From Cyclospora cayetanensis (taxonomy: Eukaryota > Apicomplexa > Conoidasida > Eucoccidiorida > Eimeriidae), in contig NW_020312042.1 of assembly GCF_002999335.1 (NCBI RefSeq), forward strand, positions 80,103 to 144,102: a stretch of DNA of 64,000 nt. Reading direction: 5' to 3'. The position numbers and the translations under genes were made by a program. Positions 13,080-23,676 of this stretch are shown one piece after another. Within the stretch, counting starts at the first letter, position 1; each line of letters opens with the position of its first letter. The notes beneath the pieces are model-generated. The model was not told the DNA's origin, did no database searches, and saw only the letters and a program-made list of their open reading frames with translations.

Positions 13080-14960
13080 CAATACCTCCTTGTAGCCATT
13101 ACTTTTGACAAATACACAAAGAAACAGTCTAATTGACACTTGGCTTCACAGACGCATTCTTACGAATCCCCATTCTCCTGGGTGAAGGGCCCATGATCAC
13201 GACGTTCCACAAGCACACTCGCAAACGTGAGTATATGTTCCCTTGGGACCTGTTAGTGCCTTAGCCAAAATGCAGCACCAAGTCAAATGAGAAGTTACCG
13301 GCCTATCACGGAGGAGTGGATGATAATCTACATGGATGAGGCCCTAGTACTAAACAGAAGCCTGAAAGAGCATTTTCAGCACCTACGGCGTGCAGTTCAG
13401 TTCCTGCAGGACAAGCAATGGCACTTGAAAGCACGCAGATGTTCGTTTCCAATGAGAAATATTGCGTTTCTGGGAATTATTACTTTGGCTGCAGGTACTG
13501 AGCCAAGTCCGGGAAAAGTTAAAGCAATTGCAGCGAGGACTACATCTGAGTTACTCGCAAAGACGTCCCGAAGTTGTATGGACTTACATCTTATTACCAC
13601 AATTTGTTCCTGGACATGCTCTGATCTATGCCTCTCTCACTGATCTAATTGAAAGAGCGCAGACTGCAAGCTGGACAGAAGAAGCCGATGCTGCGGTCTC
13701 TCGACGCCTCCGCGACTCATGATTGTGTAGCGCAACCGCTCGTGGCTGTGGCAATTCACCATTTGTATAGACTTGCTCGAGTCTTATACTTTGATAGTCG
13801 GGCGGTCGCTACTATTCTCGAAAGGCAGAAAAAAACAAAGGGTTTAGCACTAGCACGTCGAGGATCGCCTTTTATGGTTCAAAGCCAAGCAAGGACTCCG
13901 TTAGTTATACCCTCTGCTACGCAGTGTCGGATTTCGCAAGACATATGATGATGCCCTTTATTGGCATGATACGACATATACTACTGTGATAAAGCTTTTA
14001 CGGCGTTTTTGGATGGCCTGGGATGCGTCCAGCTGCACAGCAGTATGTTCTGTCATCATTAGGTGAACATCAGCTACAGCCGCACGATTTCCTAAACCAG
14101 GTCTTTTAAAATGCCGCCTTTGTATCCAAAATTAGTTTGAGTTGACTGCTCATGAATTTGTATTTGGACTGCGGAGACCAAGGGTCAAAAAACATGTATG
14201 TAGCTGTTGACGGACATGACAAATCCGCCCACTTCATCCTTTGCTCCAAGTCGTTCAAAGCAGTGGAGGACGCTCAGTTACTTCTTACTTGCGCTTGGGC
14301 GTCCCAGTGATTGCCCAGGAGTTACATTCTGGATAGGGATCCGAGGTGTGTCAGTGCGTTATGGCGTGTCTGGGTGACCCGCCTACGCATCGGCTGTCAC
14401 ATAAACGCTGGAAACGACCCCGAGGCGCTTAGACAGACTGACAGAATCATCGGCGCTTCCAAGCAATACCTGAACTTTTTGCTAACACAATCCTAATTGC
14501 TTGGTTTTGTTACCCTGCCTGTTTTGAGCGGGTTTGTAGTGTGGAAGCACTTTTTCCTACGCCCATCTGCGGCCTACACTGAGGAGCGCTTCTCTGATCA
14601 GGGACTGCCACCTTATTACGCGTCTCATGAAGTTCACCAACTTAGCAGGACCAAATATCCAAGCTGAAAACGCGGCAGACCTTCACTTGCGATGATTCCG
14701 TGCTTCACTTTCTTGGGCTTGGTGCATATATCCATGTGTACTGGTCAGCTGGGATGAAGCGGTTTGCATTCATCAGGTTGATCATTTGGAGCTTTCTCAC
14801 GCATCAGTGGTCGTCGATCCCCCTAAAAGTTGGAGGTGCCACAGAACTATCGCTTTGGCCACCTACACGATACTTAAAGCGAAAAAAGTATTTTCCTGCT
14901 TTGCCACGCAGGCAAGCGATTTACAAGAATGCCGAGGACCCATAGGAAGCCGTTAGATTG
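13080..14960 (+). mobile_element. Ty3/gypsy relic C: reverse transcriptase and integrase remains
   Basis: At about 13199-13250 a broken frame resembles the TRYGxYEYxVMPFGLTNAPATF part of gypsy reverse transcriptase. It continues at 13287-13520 as YRPITEEWMIIYMDEALVL, a run like EHFQHLRRAVQFLQDKQWHL, and FLGIITLAAGTEPSPGKVKAI. The YxDD motif reads YMDE, so a catalytic residue is lost. After a frameshift, 13520-13722 holds FVPGHALIYASLTDLIERA, the segment before RNase H. Integrase core remains lie near 14195-14270, with ILDRDPRCVSALWRVW at about 14326-14370. Frameshifts and stops make it non-functional. It is on the plus strand, head to head with relic A. Confidence 0.85.
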
Positions 14961-15399
14961 CTGGATTCTAGGGCTGATGAGCGCCGCCGACGCATCAGAC
15001 TGAAGCTCAAAGTGTAGCGAATTCTGTTGAGCAGGGCCAGCATCAGTGGTTGATGGAGTAGTAGTTTTTGGCTTCGTTGCCTAAGGGAGAGTTAAAGTTC
15101 TGTCTAATTAACAGAGCTAGCTGTTGTGAATGGTGATCCTCGCGTTTCCTGGCAGGTTTCGTTCCCCCGCGCTAGCTCCGCTTGAAATAGCAACCTTTCT
15201 TTTTGTATTGTTTGTGAGCTATTCGGTTATTGCTTCTAATATGTCCTGTACACTTAGAGATGTGCTCAGGCACTCTCAGCCTTGTTGCCCCTATATTCAT
15301 CCTTGTACATACTTTGTGGTTTTGAAGTTGATTATGCTGTATTCACCTGTGATAGTGGCATGCAGAAATTGCTTTTATGAGGAGCAGAGGTACTGCTCA

Positions 15400-16090
15400 C
15401 TTCGGCCGCACTTTGATTTCTTTTACACTGCTTTCTTGTATTCTGTCTAATCATAGCAGGGAGCTTCCACATATCAGCTGTCGGACGACAGCTAGCCATC
15501 GCTCCGCTGCTGTCGTCTTTTTTCCGTCCCTCGCTCGTTGCTCGCTAGTTTCTGTGCCTCTCTTCTCGTCAGCTACACGTTGTGGATTGATTCGTTTTTT
15601 ATTTGTATTTACACTTATTCTTGCGTGTTCATCTGCTTGAGAAGTAGTTATAGGGCGGGAACTCTTCTCCTGTCGCACATGCACTTGGTCCCGACGGAGA
15701 GGTACAGAGCACAAGGGTCTGTGGATTGAAAGATGTAGGAGGTAGATGTAAAAATGGATCATCTACATTTAAGCACTTTTGACTGTATTATACTTATCTA
15801 AGGATTAGAAAGAATAGACCATGTCTGTTCAAATTTCTTCTTTACTGCAGAATGCTTTGAGCTCAATAGAAACGGACGTAACCGCGTCGGTGCGTGAGCA
15901 TGTGTACGTGTGTGTATGTGTGTGTGTGTAGGGTTGTGCTATACGCGTGTGCAACAAGCTGCGAATACTCCGAGTACTTGGCTAGTGCAGCTATGTGGGC
16001 CCTCGCTGCCCCATACCCCGCAAGTCAGGGCACGGATGGAGAAAGTTCCTTGGAAAAACACTCAACAACTTTCATTCAGGTTTGAGCTGA
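15400..16090 (+). repeat. LTR copy C with conserved hairpin
   Basis: This roughly 0.7-kb segment follows relic C and matches copies A and B on the opposite strand. It contains an inverted repeat, GACGACAGC at 15484-15492 and GCTGTCGTC at 15509-15517, followed by a T run. Its far end, from 15910, includes a GT-rich tract and a TGTGCAACAAGCTGCGAAT-like stretch shared with copies at 63690 (+), 23600 (-) and 35160 (-). The layout fits a 3' LTR of a plus-strand element. A 106-residue frame at 15130-15450 in and before it has no recognisable motif. Confidence 0.6.
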
Positions 16091-16918
16091 GCTTAAAGTC
16101 AAGAGTCACCCTGCGGAAAGCTTCGATCGATCATGACAGACACAGTTTAAGGTGCAGGTGGATGGGAGTGTTTGCAGAATGGAAGGCTGTAAAGATGCGG
16201 TTCACATTCCCGATACGTTAAAAATCGCTCGATCGACCTATTGTTTCGGACGATCCTGCACCAAGGTGGTGTGTACCTTCAATGTAATGGTGGATATAGC
16301 TACTATCCATCCTTCACACACTACCAAACAATGGAATAGTCCCCGAAACAGAACCGATAGTGTCACCTGAACATACGCTCCCTCTGCATTTATACAGGCA
16401 GAAGTGCCAACAACTGATCAGCGCGGAGAGGACAATAACATTTCCTCACTACCAAAAAACGTACGGAGAAAAATTTACCATCCGGGGGTGCACGCAGCGT
16501 GCCACTCCAGAGCAACTAGAAAATACAGGCAGTGGTGCACGAGAAAGCATCAGAACCCCTATTTCCGGGGTTTTGTTAAATTTTAATATTGGAAGATGCG
16601 AAAAAAGGTAAAATGTTATTTCAGAGGCAACTATCCGCCGTGGGGTAGTCCCATGGCATTCCACGCATCCCCCCCCGCCGACCCAGAGGGAGCCGACGCT
16701 GCCGAGGTGCTGTGCATGCAAAAGTAAATGAAGCGGATGTGCAAAATAGAAATTTTGTATGGTTTTGGACAGACAGGCTTCGGGACACTCCTAAGGGCAA
16801 GTCGTGAAGACCGCTTCTGACTCGCTGGTAGAGTCATCTGTCTGCTGCATAATTTTGCATATCCTTGGACCTCCGTGTTCTTGATTCGTTTTCGTTGAAC
16901 TCAGAAACTATTCTTAAG
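16091..16918. other. Upstream region of the PDI-like gene
   Basis: There are several short ORFs without recognisable motifs. The proximal part should hold the promoter and 5' UTR of the gene starting at 16919. An upstream in-frame TTG at 16865 only extends the reading frame and is not a credible start. Confidence 0.4.
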
Positions 16919-19216
16919 ATGATGGGTTCCAAAGGTTCGCGACGGTCGAAATTTATATTCAGTCTGTGGGGGAGTTGGAGGGTTTTGTTGGCAGCGACAG
17001 CAGTCAGTGTGCTGCTTTTTGGACTGTGTTCTGTTGGTGCCGCTCCATCTATTATTGACCCTATGAAACACGACATTGGCCTCGTGACACAAGCCACATG
17101 GAGCGGAAAGGTGCTAAAATTTAGAGACACAACGGTTTTTACCGTGCTCTTTTACAACCCCGAGGATAAGGGCAGCCGCGAGCTAATAAACGGAGAATAC
17201 GACAAATTCGCCAAAAAAATGAAGGGCATTGTTAACGTTTTGGCCGTGGATTGTAAAGAAAACCCAACTCTGTGCAAAGACAATGCATCCACCCTGCCTC
17301 AGATTATCATCTTCCCCCTGTTCCCGTTGCCACCCTTCCCGCACCAGGCAAGTAAACTCGAAACATGACTACCTTATGCAAATGTGGGAGGTCCACTTGT
17401 CAGTATCTTGTTTGACATTATACTGCCATGCGGCGTTTGTGCCAGGGAAGAATAGCAGAAGGCCGTTCTCATCGCGCGCTTTTGCACTTCACTATCCCTC
17501 ACATTTCTCTTTGCGAACACAAAGCAGCGCTTGCTTATGCTGCTGCTTGGCTGTATTCCCTCAAAGAACCCACCCACCCGTGTATTCTAGGGTCTGATTG
17601 TGCTTCAGGGTGAGAAGGACCTGGACAGTCTGTTGAAAGCAGTGCGGCCCCTTATTCCCTCAAATGTAAAGTCTGTGTCCAACCAAAAGGAACTTGACGC
17701 CTTCCTTGCCTCCACCGTGCAAATGCCGAAGGTTCTTTTCTTCTCGGATAAGCTCACAAAGCCGTCCCTCTTGGTGAAGGCGCTCAGCAACGCCTTCAAG
17801 GTAAACTTCTTTCCGATTTCCGGGGCACTATGGTCTGTGCGGTTTGGCTGGACTATTTGTACCACCTACTGCACCTTGTGGCACTTGGCTTAGCTGTGTG
17901 CTTAGCGAGCTACTTTTAGCGTAGCTGGAGCTCCCATTTCCTTAGTCGAACGCGCGTATTGGGACTATTTTTTATTGGGACTATTTTAATTAAATGCCTT
18001 CCTCTGTCTACGCTGCCTGTTTTCCAGGACAAATTAGCCTGCGTGCTCCTCAATAGTGCAGCGTTCCCTGAAGCCGTGAAGAAGTACAAGGTGTCGTCTT
18101 TCCCTCATTTGGTTGTAGTCAGGAAGGACAAGAAGGACGAGGTGTACAAGGGGGCCTTCGAGTTCCACCAGCTGTTTGACTGGCTCAATGTATTCTCTGA
18201 AACTTTCGTCATGGGAGGCGGCTTCTCAGATACCCCCGCTGCAGCCGAGTTCGACCTGGAGCTTCAGCCTTGGTATTGATGTCCCCTTTCCCGCTTCAGC
18301 ACCTTTTTGTCCTTTGCAGCGTTACCCTTTTGTTGTGGAGGATGACAGACGTGGGTATGTAGAGTGCTGAAGAGATGCTCCTGCGTGCCTCTGATGCATC
18401 TCCTCAGGAAGGTCGAAGCGGTTCCGGAGCTCACCAAGCAGTCAAGCCAGGACGTTTGTTTCAAGAAGAGCAACAAATTCGTGTGTGTGGTGCTGGCGAA
18501 GAAGGGCCGCAAGTTGACGGAAGAGGAACAGGAAATGATGGAGTCGCTTAAGGCAGACTATGAGGCGCACCAAGGCAAGGGTCCAGACTTCCGCTTCATG
18601 TGGATTGACCTGGAAACTGAAAGCGAATGGGCGCAACTTTTCGAACTCAAAAAGGCGCCAAGTGTTGTCGCTATTAACCCTCATAAGAAGGTCCGATTCC
18701 TCAAATTGGATGCTGATCTGCCGGTAAGTTGGAGAAAGGGCGTCTTTTTGCGTCGGTAGCGCCTGTTCGTGTAAAGGACAGAGTTTTTTTATCTCTGTAG
18801 AAGGCCATTTTCATCCACAGTATGCAGAGGATTGCGTGTAGCCGTCCTTGGTACGACTTTGCCCGCTCAAGCGAGACCGCTGGCGTCTGAAGCAGGTCTC
18901 TTGTTAACATAGCTTATTGACGAAGTGCATTCACGAGGCTCGTTTGTATCTTGCTCTGCATGCCCGACTTTCAGTCGAGGCGCCTATTTTATTTGCGTTT
19001 GTCTCTTTGAGTACGATGGTTGACTGTCATGGGCTAAGGTGTCTGTTACTGTGCATGCAGCCGACAAAGCCCCACATTCGTAAGATGCTGGGGAATATTT
19101 CGAGCGGCGACGCACGTTTTAAGATCGTGCCCCAAGCAAAGGTCCCCAAGTTTGTTGACCGCAAGGACACGAAGGACGAAGCCAAGAAAGCCGAAACGAA
19201 GAAGGACGAGCTCTGA
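16919..19216 (+). CDS. PDI-like thioredoxin-fold ER protein, no CxxC, KDEL end
   Basis: Five exons join in phase: 16919-17347, 17609-17800, 18028-18272, 18408-18723 and 19061-19216, giving 445 residues. The start MMGSKGSRRSKF leads into a hydrophobic signal peptide, and the last four residues are KDEL before TGA, so residence in the ER lumen is expected. The layout is that of a multi-domain protein disulfide isomerase. In the first thioredoxin-like domain, the place normally held by WCGHC reads NPEDKGSREL, and no CxxC occurs anywhere in the model. It is therefore more likely a chaperone-like or adaptor member than an oxidoreductase. The first intron appears to use a GC donor (CAG|GCAAGT). A short open stretch at 18321-18358 was left out because its phase does not fit. 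The family call is good; the exact function is unknown. Confidence 0.82.
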
Positions 19217-22200
19217 TCTAGAAGGACTCGAGAACCTTTCATCCATCCCTGGCCTTAAACTGGCTTTTGGCGGATGCTTAATGCATCTTCCAGCTGCGTC
19301 GGCGCTCCCTCAGAGGCTCGTAAAGGTGCTCGAGGTCTTGGTAGGGAGAATCGGGCGGCTGCTAGTGGTTGCCCATGATTACCTGTTGCAAGAGTCGATG
19401 CCGTGTGAGCGTGATGCATTACAGGGCAGGGGAGTGTTTCAGCCAGGCGCCCTTCTTGCTCCATCAAATGATGAGGAGCTTGCTGCTATTTGCCCCGTCT
19501 CGATGCATGTTACTGTATTGAGATGTGAAACCCTTAGGATAACTGGCTGCTCAATGCCAAAAACGGCAGAGGCGCCCTCGCTGGCCTCTCTTTACAAAGT
19601 TGACTGGGCCTGTTTCAGAACTCATAAGGGACTCTCTTTAGCTCAGTAGTGCACTCCTAGAGTAGGCCCACACTATTGTGGGATACAGAGGACTGTTGGC
19701 CGCCTACGTCCACCGACTAAGGCGTGAGAACGCACGTGGGCGCCACCGGGTTTTACTGGACATATCAAGGGGAAGCTTGTACGCCACATATATAATGTGC
19801 GGATTATTCTTTCACTCACTTGGATGGTTCGGGTTCCCCGTAGCCGCTGTGCAGTTGGGTTGAGCGCTACTAGGCGTCCGACTGACTCATTCTGATCTAT
19901 TTGATTCGGAATTACAGTCCTAAAAGCGAGCAGCATGGAGGCCGCGAGGCATGGACGAATGATAAGGTGCTTCAAGGGGGTGATGTCTTTTGTGAGAGCG
20001 CTTATTGAAGGCTTGATCTCGGGTAAGGCTTGGATTTAACCATTGTTGAAGGATCATTGTTAACGAAGAAATCGATGTGATTCTTCAATATCTCACTTCG
20101 GAAAAAACCGGGGGAAGGCTCCATGAACTGGTTCCTCTCGGTGACCCATTGCAATGTGGGCCTATGAAGCTTCCTAGCTAGCACATGATCATCACAGCAA
20201 GTGGCCTTCTGCCTTGCCCTCATATTTGGATGGGAACGAGGCGCATGCTACTCTTCTACACACTGTGGCGCTAGGGGCCGGTGTGGAAATGTAGTGCCAA
20301 ATAGTAACAGCAAGAGCTTACAATAACGTGGTTGGCCTGAGATTAGACAGCGATATACGAACGCCTCGAAAGTTTGGCTATATGCCATTCTTGCCTTGTG
20401 GAGAACTGGAACAAGTTGAAGTACAAGGCTTTGAATTTTGCAGACGAGTCCTGTTTTTGTTGTTACATGCCACAAGATCTTACTTGACTACAACGAAATC
20501 ATATCATAGCCGAATCTTAAGAACAGTCGGAAGTCGATCCGTTGCTTTAAGCACCTTAGCCGTGACTGTCGAAGAAACAGTGAACACGAATTAGCAAGTT
20601 GCATATCCTAGGTGTAACGCTCCATAAAGGGTACAGCAGGCTATGCTACGCCTTACCACTTCCTACCACACTAAGCAAATTCAGAATTTAAAAGTTGAAT
20701 ATTTGGTTTGGCTCTTTGTGTCTCTTCTTTGCTGCACAATAGGGCTAGTACAGTACACTGGAAATCAAATTGTGTGCCTGGTCGGTAGTTGCAATGCGGA
20801 AAATTTTGTGAATGCTCGGAGTGCTTGCCTGGAGGGTGCAGCGAAGCTCATGCAACCGCGCCATCCGTCTCCCCTCGCGCTGTAAGCCCGAGGGATAGGG
20901 GCACAGCGAGAAAACGGCCCTTTCGGAAGGTTGCAGACGAACTTTTTACAGAGGTTTTGTGGATTTCGGGGAGCATATGTCTTGCAGAGGAATTCTTAGT
21001 CGAAGCGTTTCACCTAGTAGCACCTGATGGTTTGAGTCAGCTGTTCCCTACACATCCACCTGTGAAAGATACACCGGGATGTCACGTTTTCTTGGATAGA
21101 TTATTCAGCGTCGATCACGCTACATTACAATTTAATGAAATGAGTTTGTGTGTCAACACTCCAAAACCAAACTCTGGCGATGGAGGCTGACGGTGATGCA
21201 ACACTCACTGGGGCTCCATAAGGCCGACCAGGAAGTCAATTAAACTTTGTCGCTCTAGAGCTAGTAGACGGGCGTGAATTGTCAGCCAATATACTGTTTG
21301 AGGGGGTGCCAATGGTGTTATGCCTACTACCAGAATAGAATGACCGCTGTTAATATGGGCAGGCGCTCGAATTTTCATCAGCCACTTGGAGATACACCTC
21401 ACACCGTGCCCCAAATATTACAAGAAAGGAGAGCACTTTGTGGGGTGCGAACCAAATAAAGAAGCGGTTTAGTAGTGGCTCTATTCACGCATTTGACGTT
21501 TGTGTACAGAGATTACTACAGTACCAGCCTCTATAAAAGCCATGACATTGTTTTTGCTGAGATCGGCTAAACAGCAAACTATGCGAGAATTGAGAAACTT
21601 AAAGCAAATTAAGAGATCGGCATATTGAGTATTACGAAGCTTTGACTTCCAAACAACGAACAAACGATTCATCAGTGAATCAACGCGTATCTGCGTACAG
21701 TGTCAGGTCAGATGGCTTCAGGTTCGACAGCGACTCACCGAATAAACAACTGACCCGTGGGTTTGACTCAAATAAACTAGTTTAGGTTTAACTGCCGCTT
21801 AGGCCGACTCCTGCTTTCTAGAGGAAAAGGAAAAAGTCAAACCGGGATTGAGAACACCGTCTCATTTTGTTTAGGTACGAACTCGCGCCGTTCACCATAG
21901 CTGAAGTGCGCGTTGTTAAGGAAACGAGGAGATGCTTCTTCCTAGCGCTTCGTGTCACACATAGCTACACAGCGAGTAGCTTTGGCCTCATGGGCGCCTT
22001 CCGTTGGCTCACCCACTGCACACTTACAACTACATCGTGATGCACGAGTCCAGAAATAGAAGCGACTTCCCACTTCATATCCAGCGTCAAGTAGCGCTAG
22101 CAATTCGTACTATGAGCGTAAACTTATATTAGCATAAAGGTGACCTCTTCACTGTGCCGCTGCTTGTGGCTCCGTTTCGTGCTTTCCAAGCAGCCTGGAA

Positions 22201-23220
22201 GCTCCTCCGGGTCGTGAATGCGGCTGCAGCTCCGGATTGTACGACACAAGTTACCCTAATAGCAGCAGCTGCTTTGTTGGGTAACTTTCTTGGGCTACTC
22301 TGGAGCGAAGGTTCCCTATAAGCTATCTTTTGTTCGCCTACCCTGTGCTGCAGTTGAGACAGCCCCGACACCTCAAGGTTCTAAATATTGATATGGCTCT
22401 TACTTTTCCCCTAAATAAGCATGAGCTGCGCTCATCAGCTTTTACACCCAAAACAATTTGTTCGGGAAAGCCTCACTGATCAGTTGTTTAAAAGCTGTGG
22501 AGCCCAGATAAGCCATTGAGAATGCGATCGTTCCTTTATGGTGTGGTTTCGTGCGAGCCAGAGCTCCATATACCTTGATGGTACAATCTGTAGATAGAGT
22601 TTCATGCCTGTGCTCATGTTGTGCTGGTCGGCATTAACCGATGACTCAGGGCTTGTGTATACGCATGAACTATCGTTATCCTGGAAGCAGATTATTATTT
22701 TTCCAGTGGAACGGTTACTGAGGTGCTTCAAACTACAATAGCTACACCACAAAGAATGCTCGCCTCACTTGATCTCCGGGGTACAAAGCATGATACCTAC
22801 AACTGGCTGAGAAAATCTTGGAGAACTTGCTTCTTACAGCCGCCACAGTTTTCTTGTTGGTATCCTCCCATAAGAACACAGCCATTAAGATTCTATCGGG
22901 TGACAAATTATGGCCTTTTCCAAGTTTTGGAAGTGCTGCGCCCACATCGGAGTGCAGGCCGGCCTTGGCCGCCCCAGAAGAAATTAAGCTGCCGTCAGCT
23001 CCCATTCCCAAAGAGTTATTTTTTCCTACGCTGATGCCACAGAAGTCGAACTTTCGGATTAGTCAGTAGCAGGATCGAAGCCATGCAAGTCTAATAGGGA
23101 ATTTTGACACCTAGTATGTTCACAGTCGATGGGTCAGCGGGGAATAGTTGCATCAGAACATGCATTGTCACCGACAACGGTACACATAAGGTTCCCGTAG
23201 CGTTGCACTGAGCTCCAGAA
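19217..23220. other. Gene-poor stretch with relic fragments
   Basis: This interval lies between the PDI-like gene and the ABC transporter, whose 3' ends face each other. Apart from a reverse-transcriptase-like fragment at 21205-21350, no domain is recognisable. ORFs of 133 residues (20789-21190 +) and 103 residues (22723-23034 +) have no motif and may be retroelement debris. Confidence 0.4.
21205..21350 (-). mobile_element. Possible gypsy reverse transcriptase N-terminal fragment (relic D)
   Basis: The minus-strand frame reads HSILVVGITPLAPPQTVYWL and then LALERQSLIDFLVGLMEP. This resembles the entry to gypsy reverse transcriptase, where a GxxPPxxxxYRL segment is followed by QIDELLxxGLIRPS. 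The expected downstream catalytic motifs are not visible in the neighbouring lower coordinates, so the rest is lost or too diverged. Confidence 0.4.
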
Positions 23221-23229
23221 ACGAATGCA

Positions 23230-23610
23230 CGCAATGAAGAAAGCACTCCAATGCTTTTATTAAACGAGTCCTCTCTTTCCCTTTCTCACGCTCCTCAGTT
23301 AGGGGATAACGGGAAACGGACAGCCAACGTGTGCCTAGCATCACATGCTACTACTCTGGCAACTCGCTGCTGGTTGCACATTGCATCTAGCGTACACCCT
23401 CACAACACTACTTCTTTTTTCTTGCGCTAGCTCTACTCCCCAATAAATAAGCTGCTTGACGAGACTAACTAAGAGCAAGTTTATCATCAATTCTTTCCTA
23501 AAGATAGTTATTGTGGTAGAAATGGTGTGAGTGTAGTAGCTTAGCCCGCTACAGTAGGGCTCAAGTGAAAGCCAAAAAAAAGTGGAACTAGGAGTCACCT
23601 ATATTAGGCG
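23230..23610 (-). repeat. Partial LTR copy E
   Basis: The reverse complement contains TTGGCTGTCCGTTTCCC, then GAGAAAGGGAAAGAGAGGA and an AATAAAAGC element. These align by eye with TTAGCTGTCCCTCTCCC and GGGGAAGGAGAGGAGCC in copy B (reverse complement of 35090-34980). It also shares the ATGTGCAACCAGC-type stretch with the fragment at 63690. It lies just downstream of the ABC transporter stop codon and may contribute to that gene's 3' end. Confidence 0.45.
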
Positions 23611-23676
23611 AGGGCACATCCGTTATAATCTCAAAGGCTCTCAAGACACAACGAAATTTCCTCACATACATATTTT

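Noticed and set aside
18321..18358. Possible extra exon in the PDI-like gene, reading RYPFVVEDDRR
   Set aside because: The exon before it ends in phase 2, which does not fit. Skipping it joins 18272 to 18408 in phase and gives a continuous protein.
19152..19649. 165-residue plus ORF overlapping the end of the PDI-like gene
   Set aside because: It begins at a non-ATG codon in another frame of the last exon, runs into 3' sequence, and has no motif.
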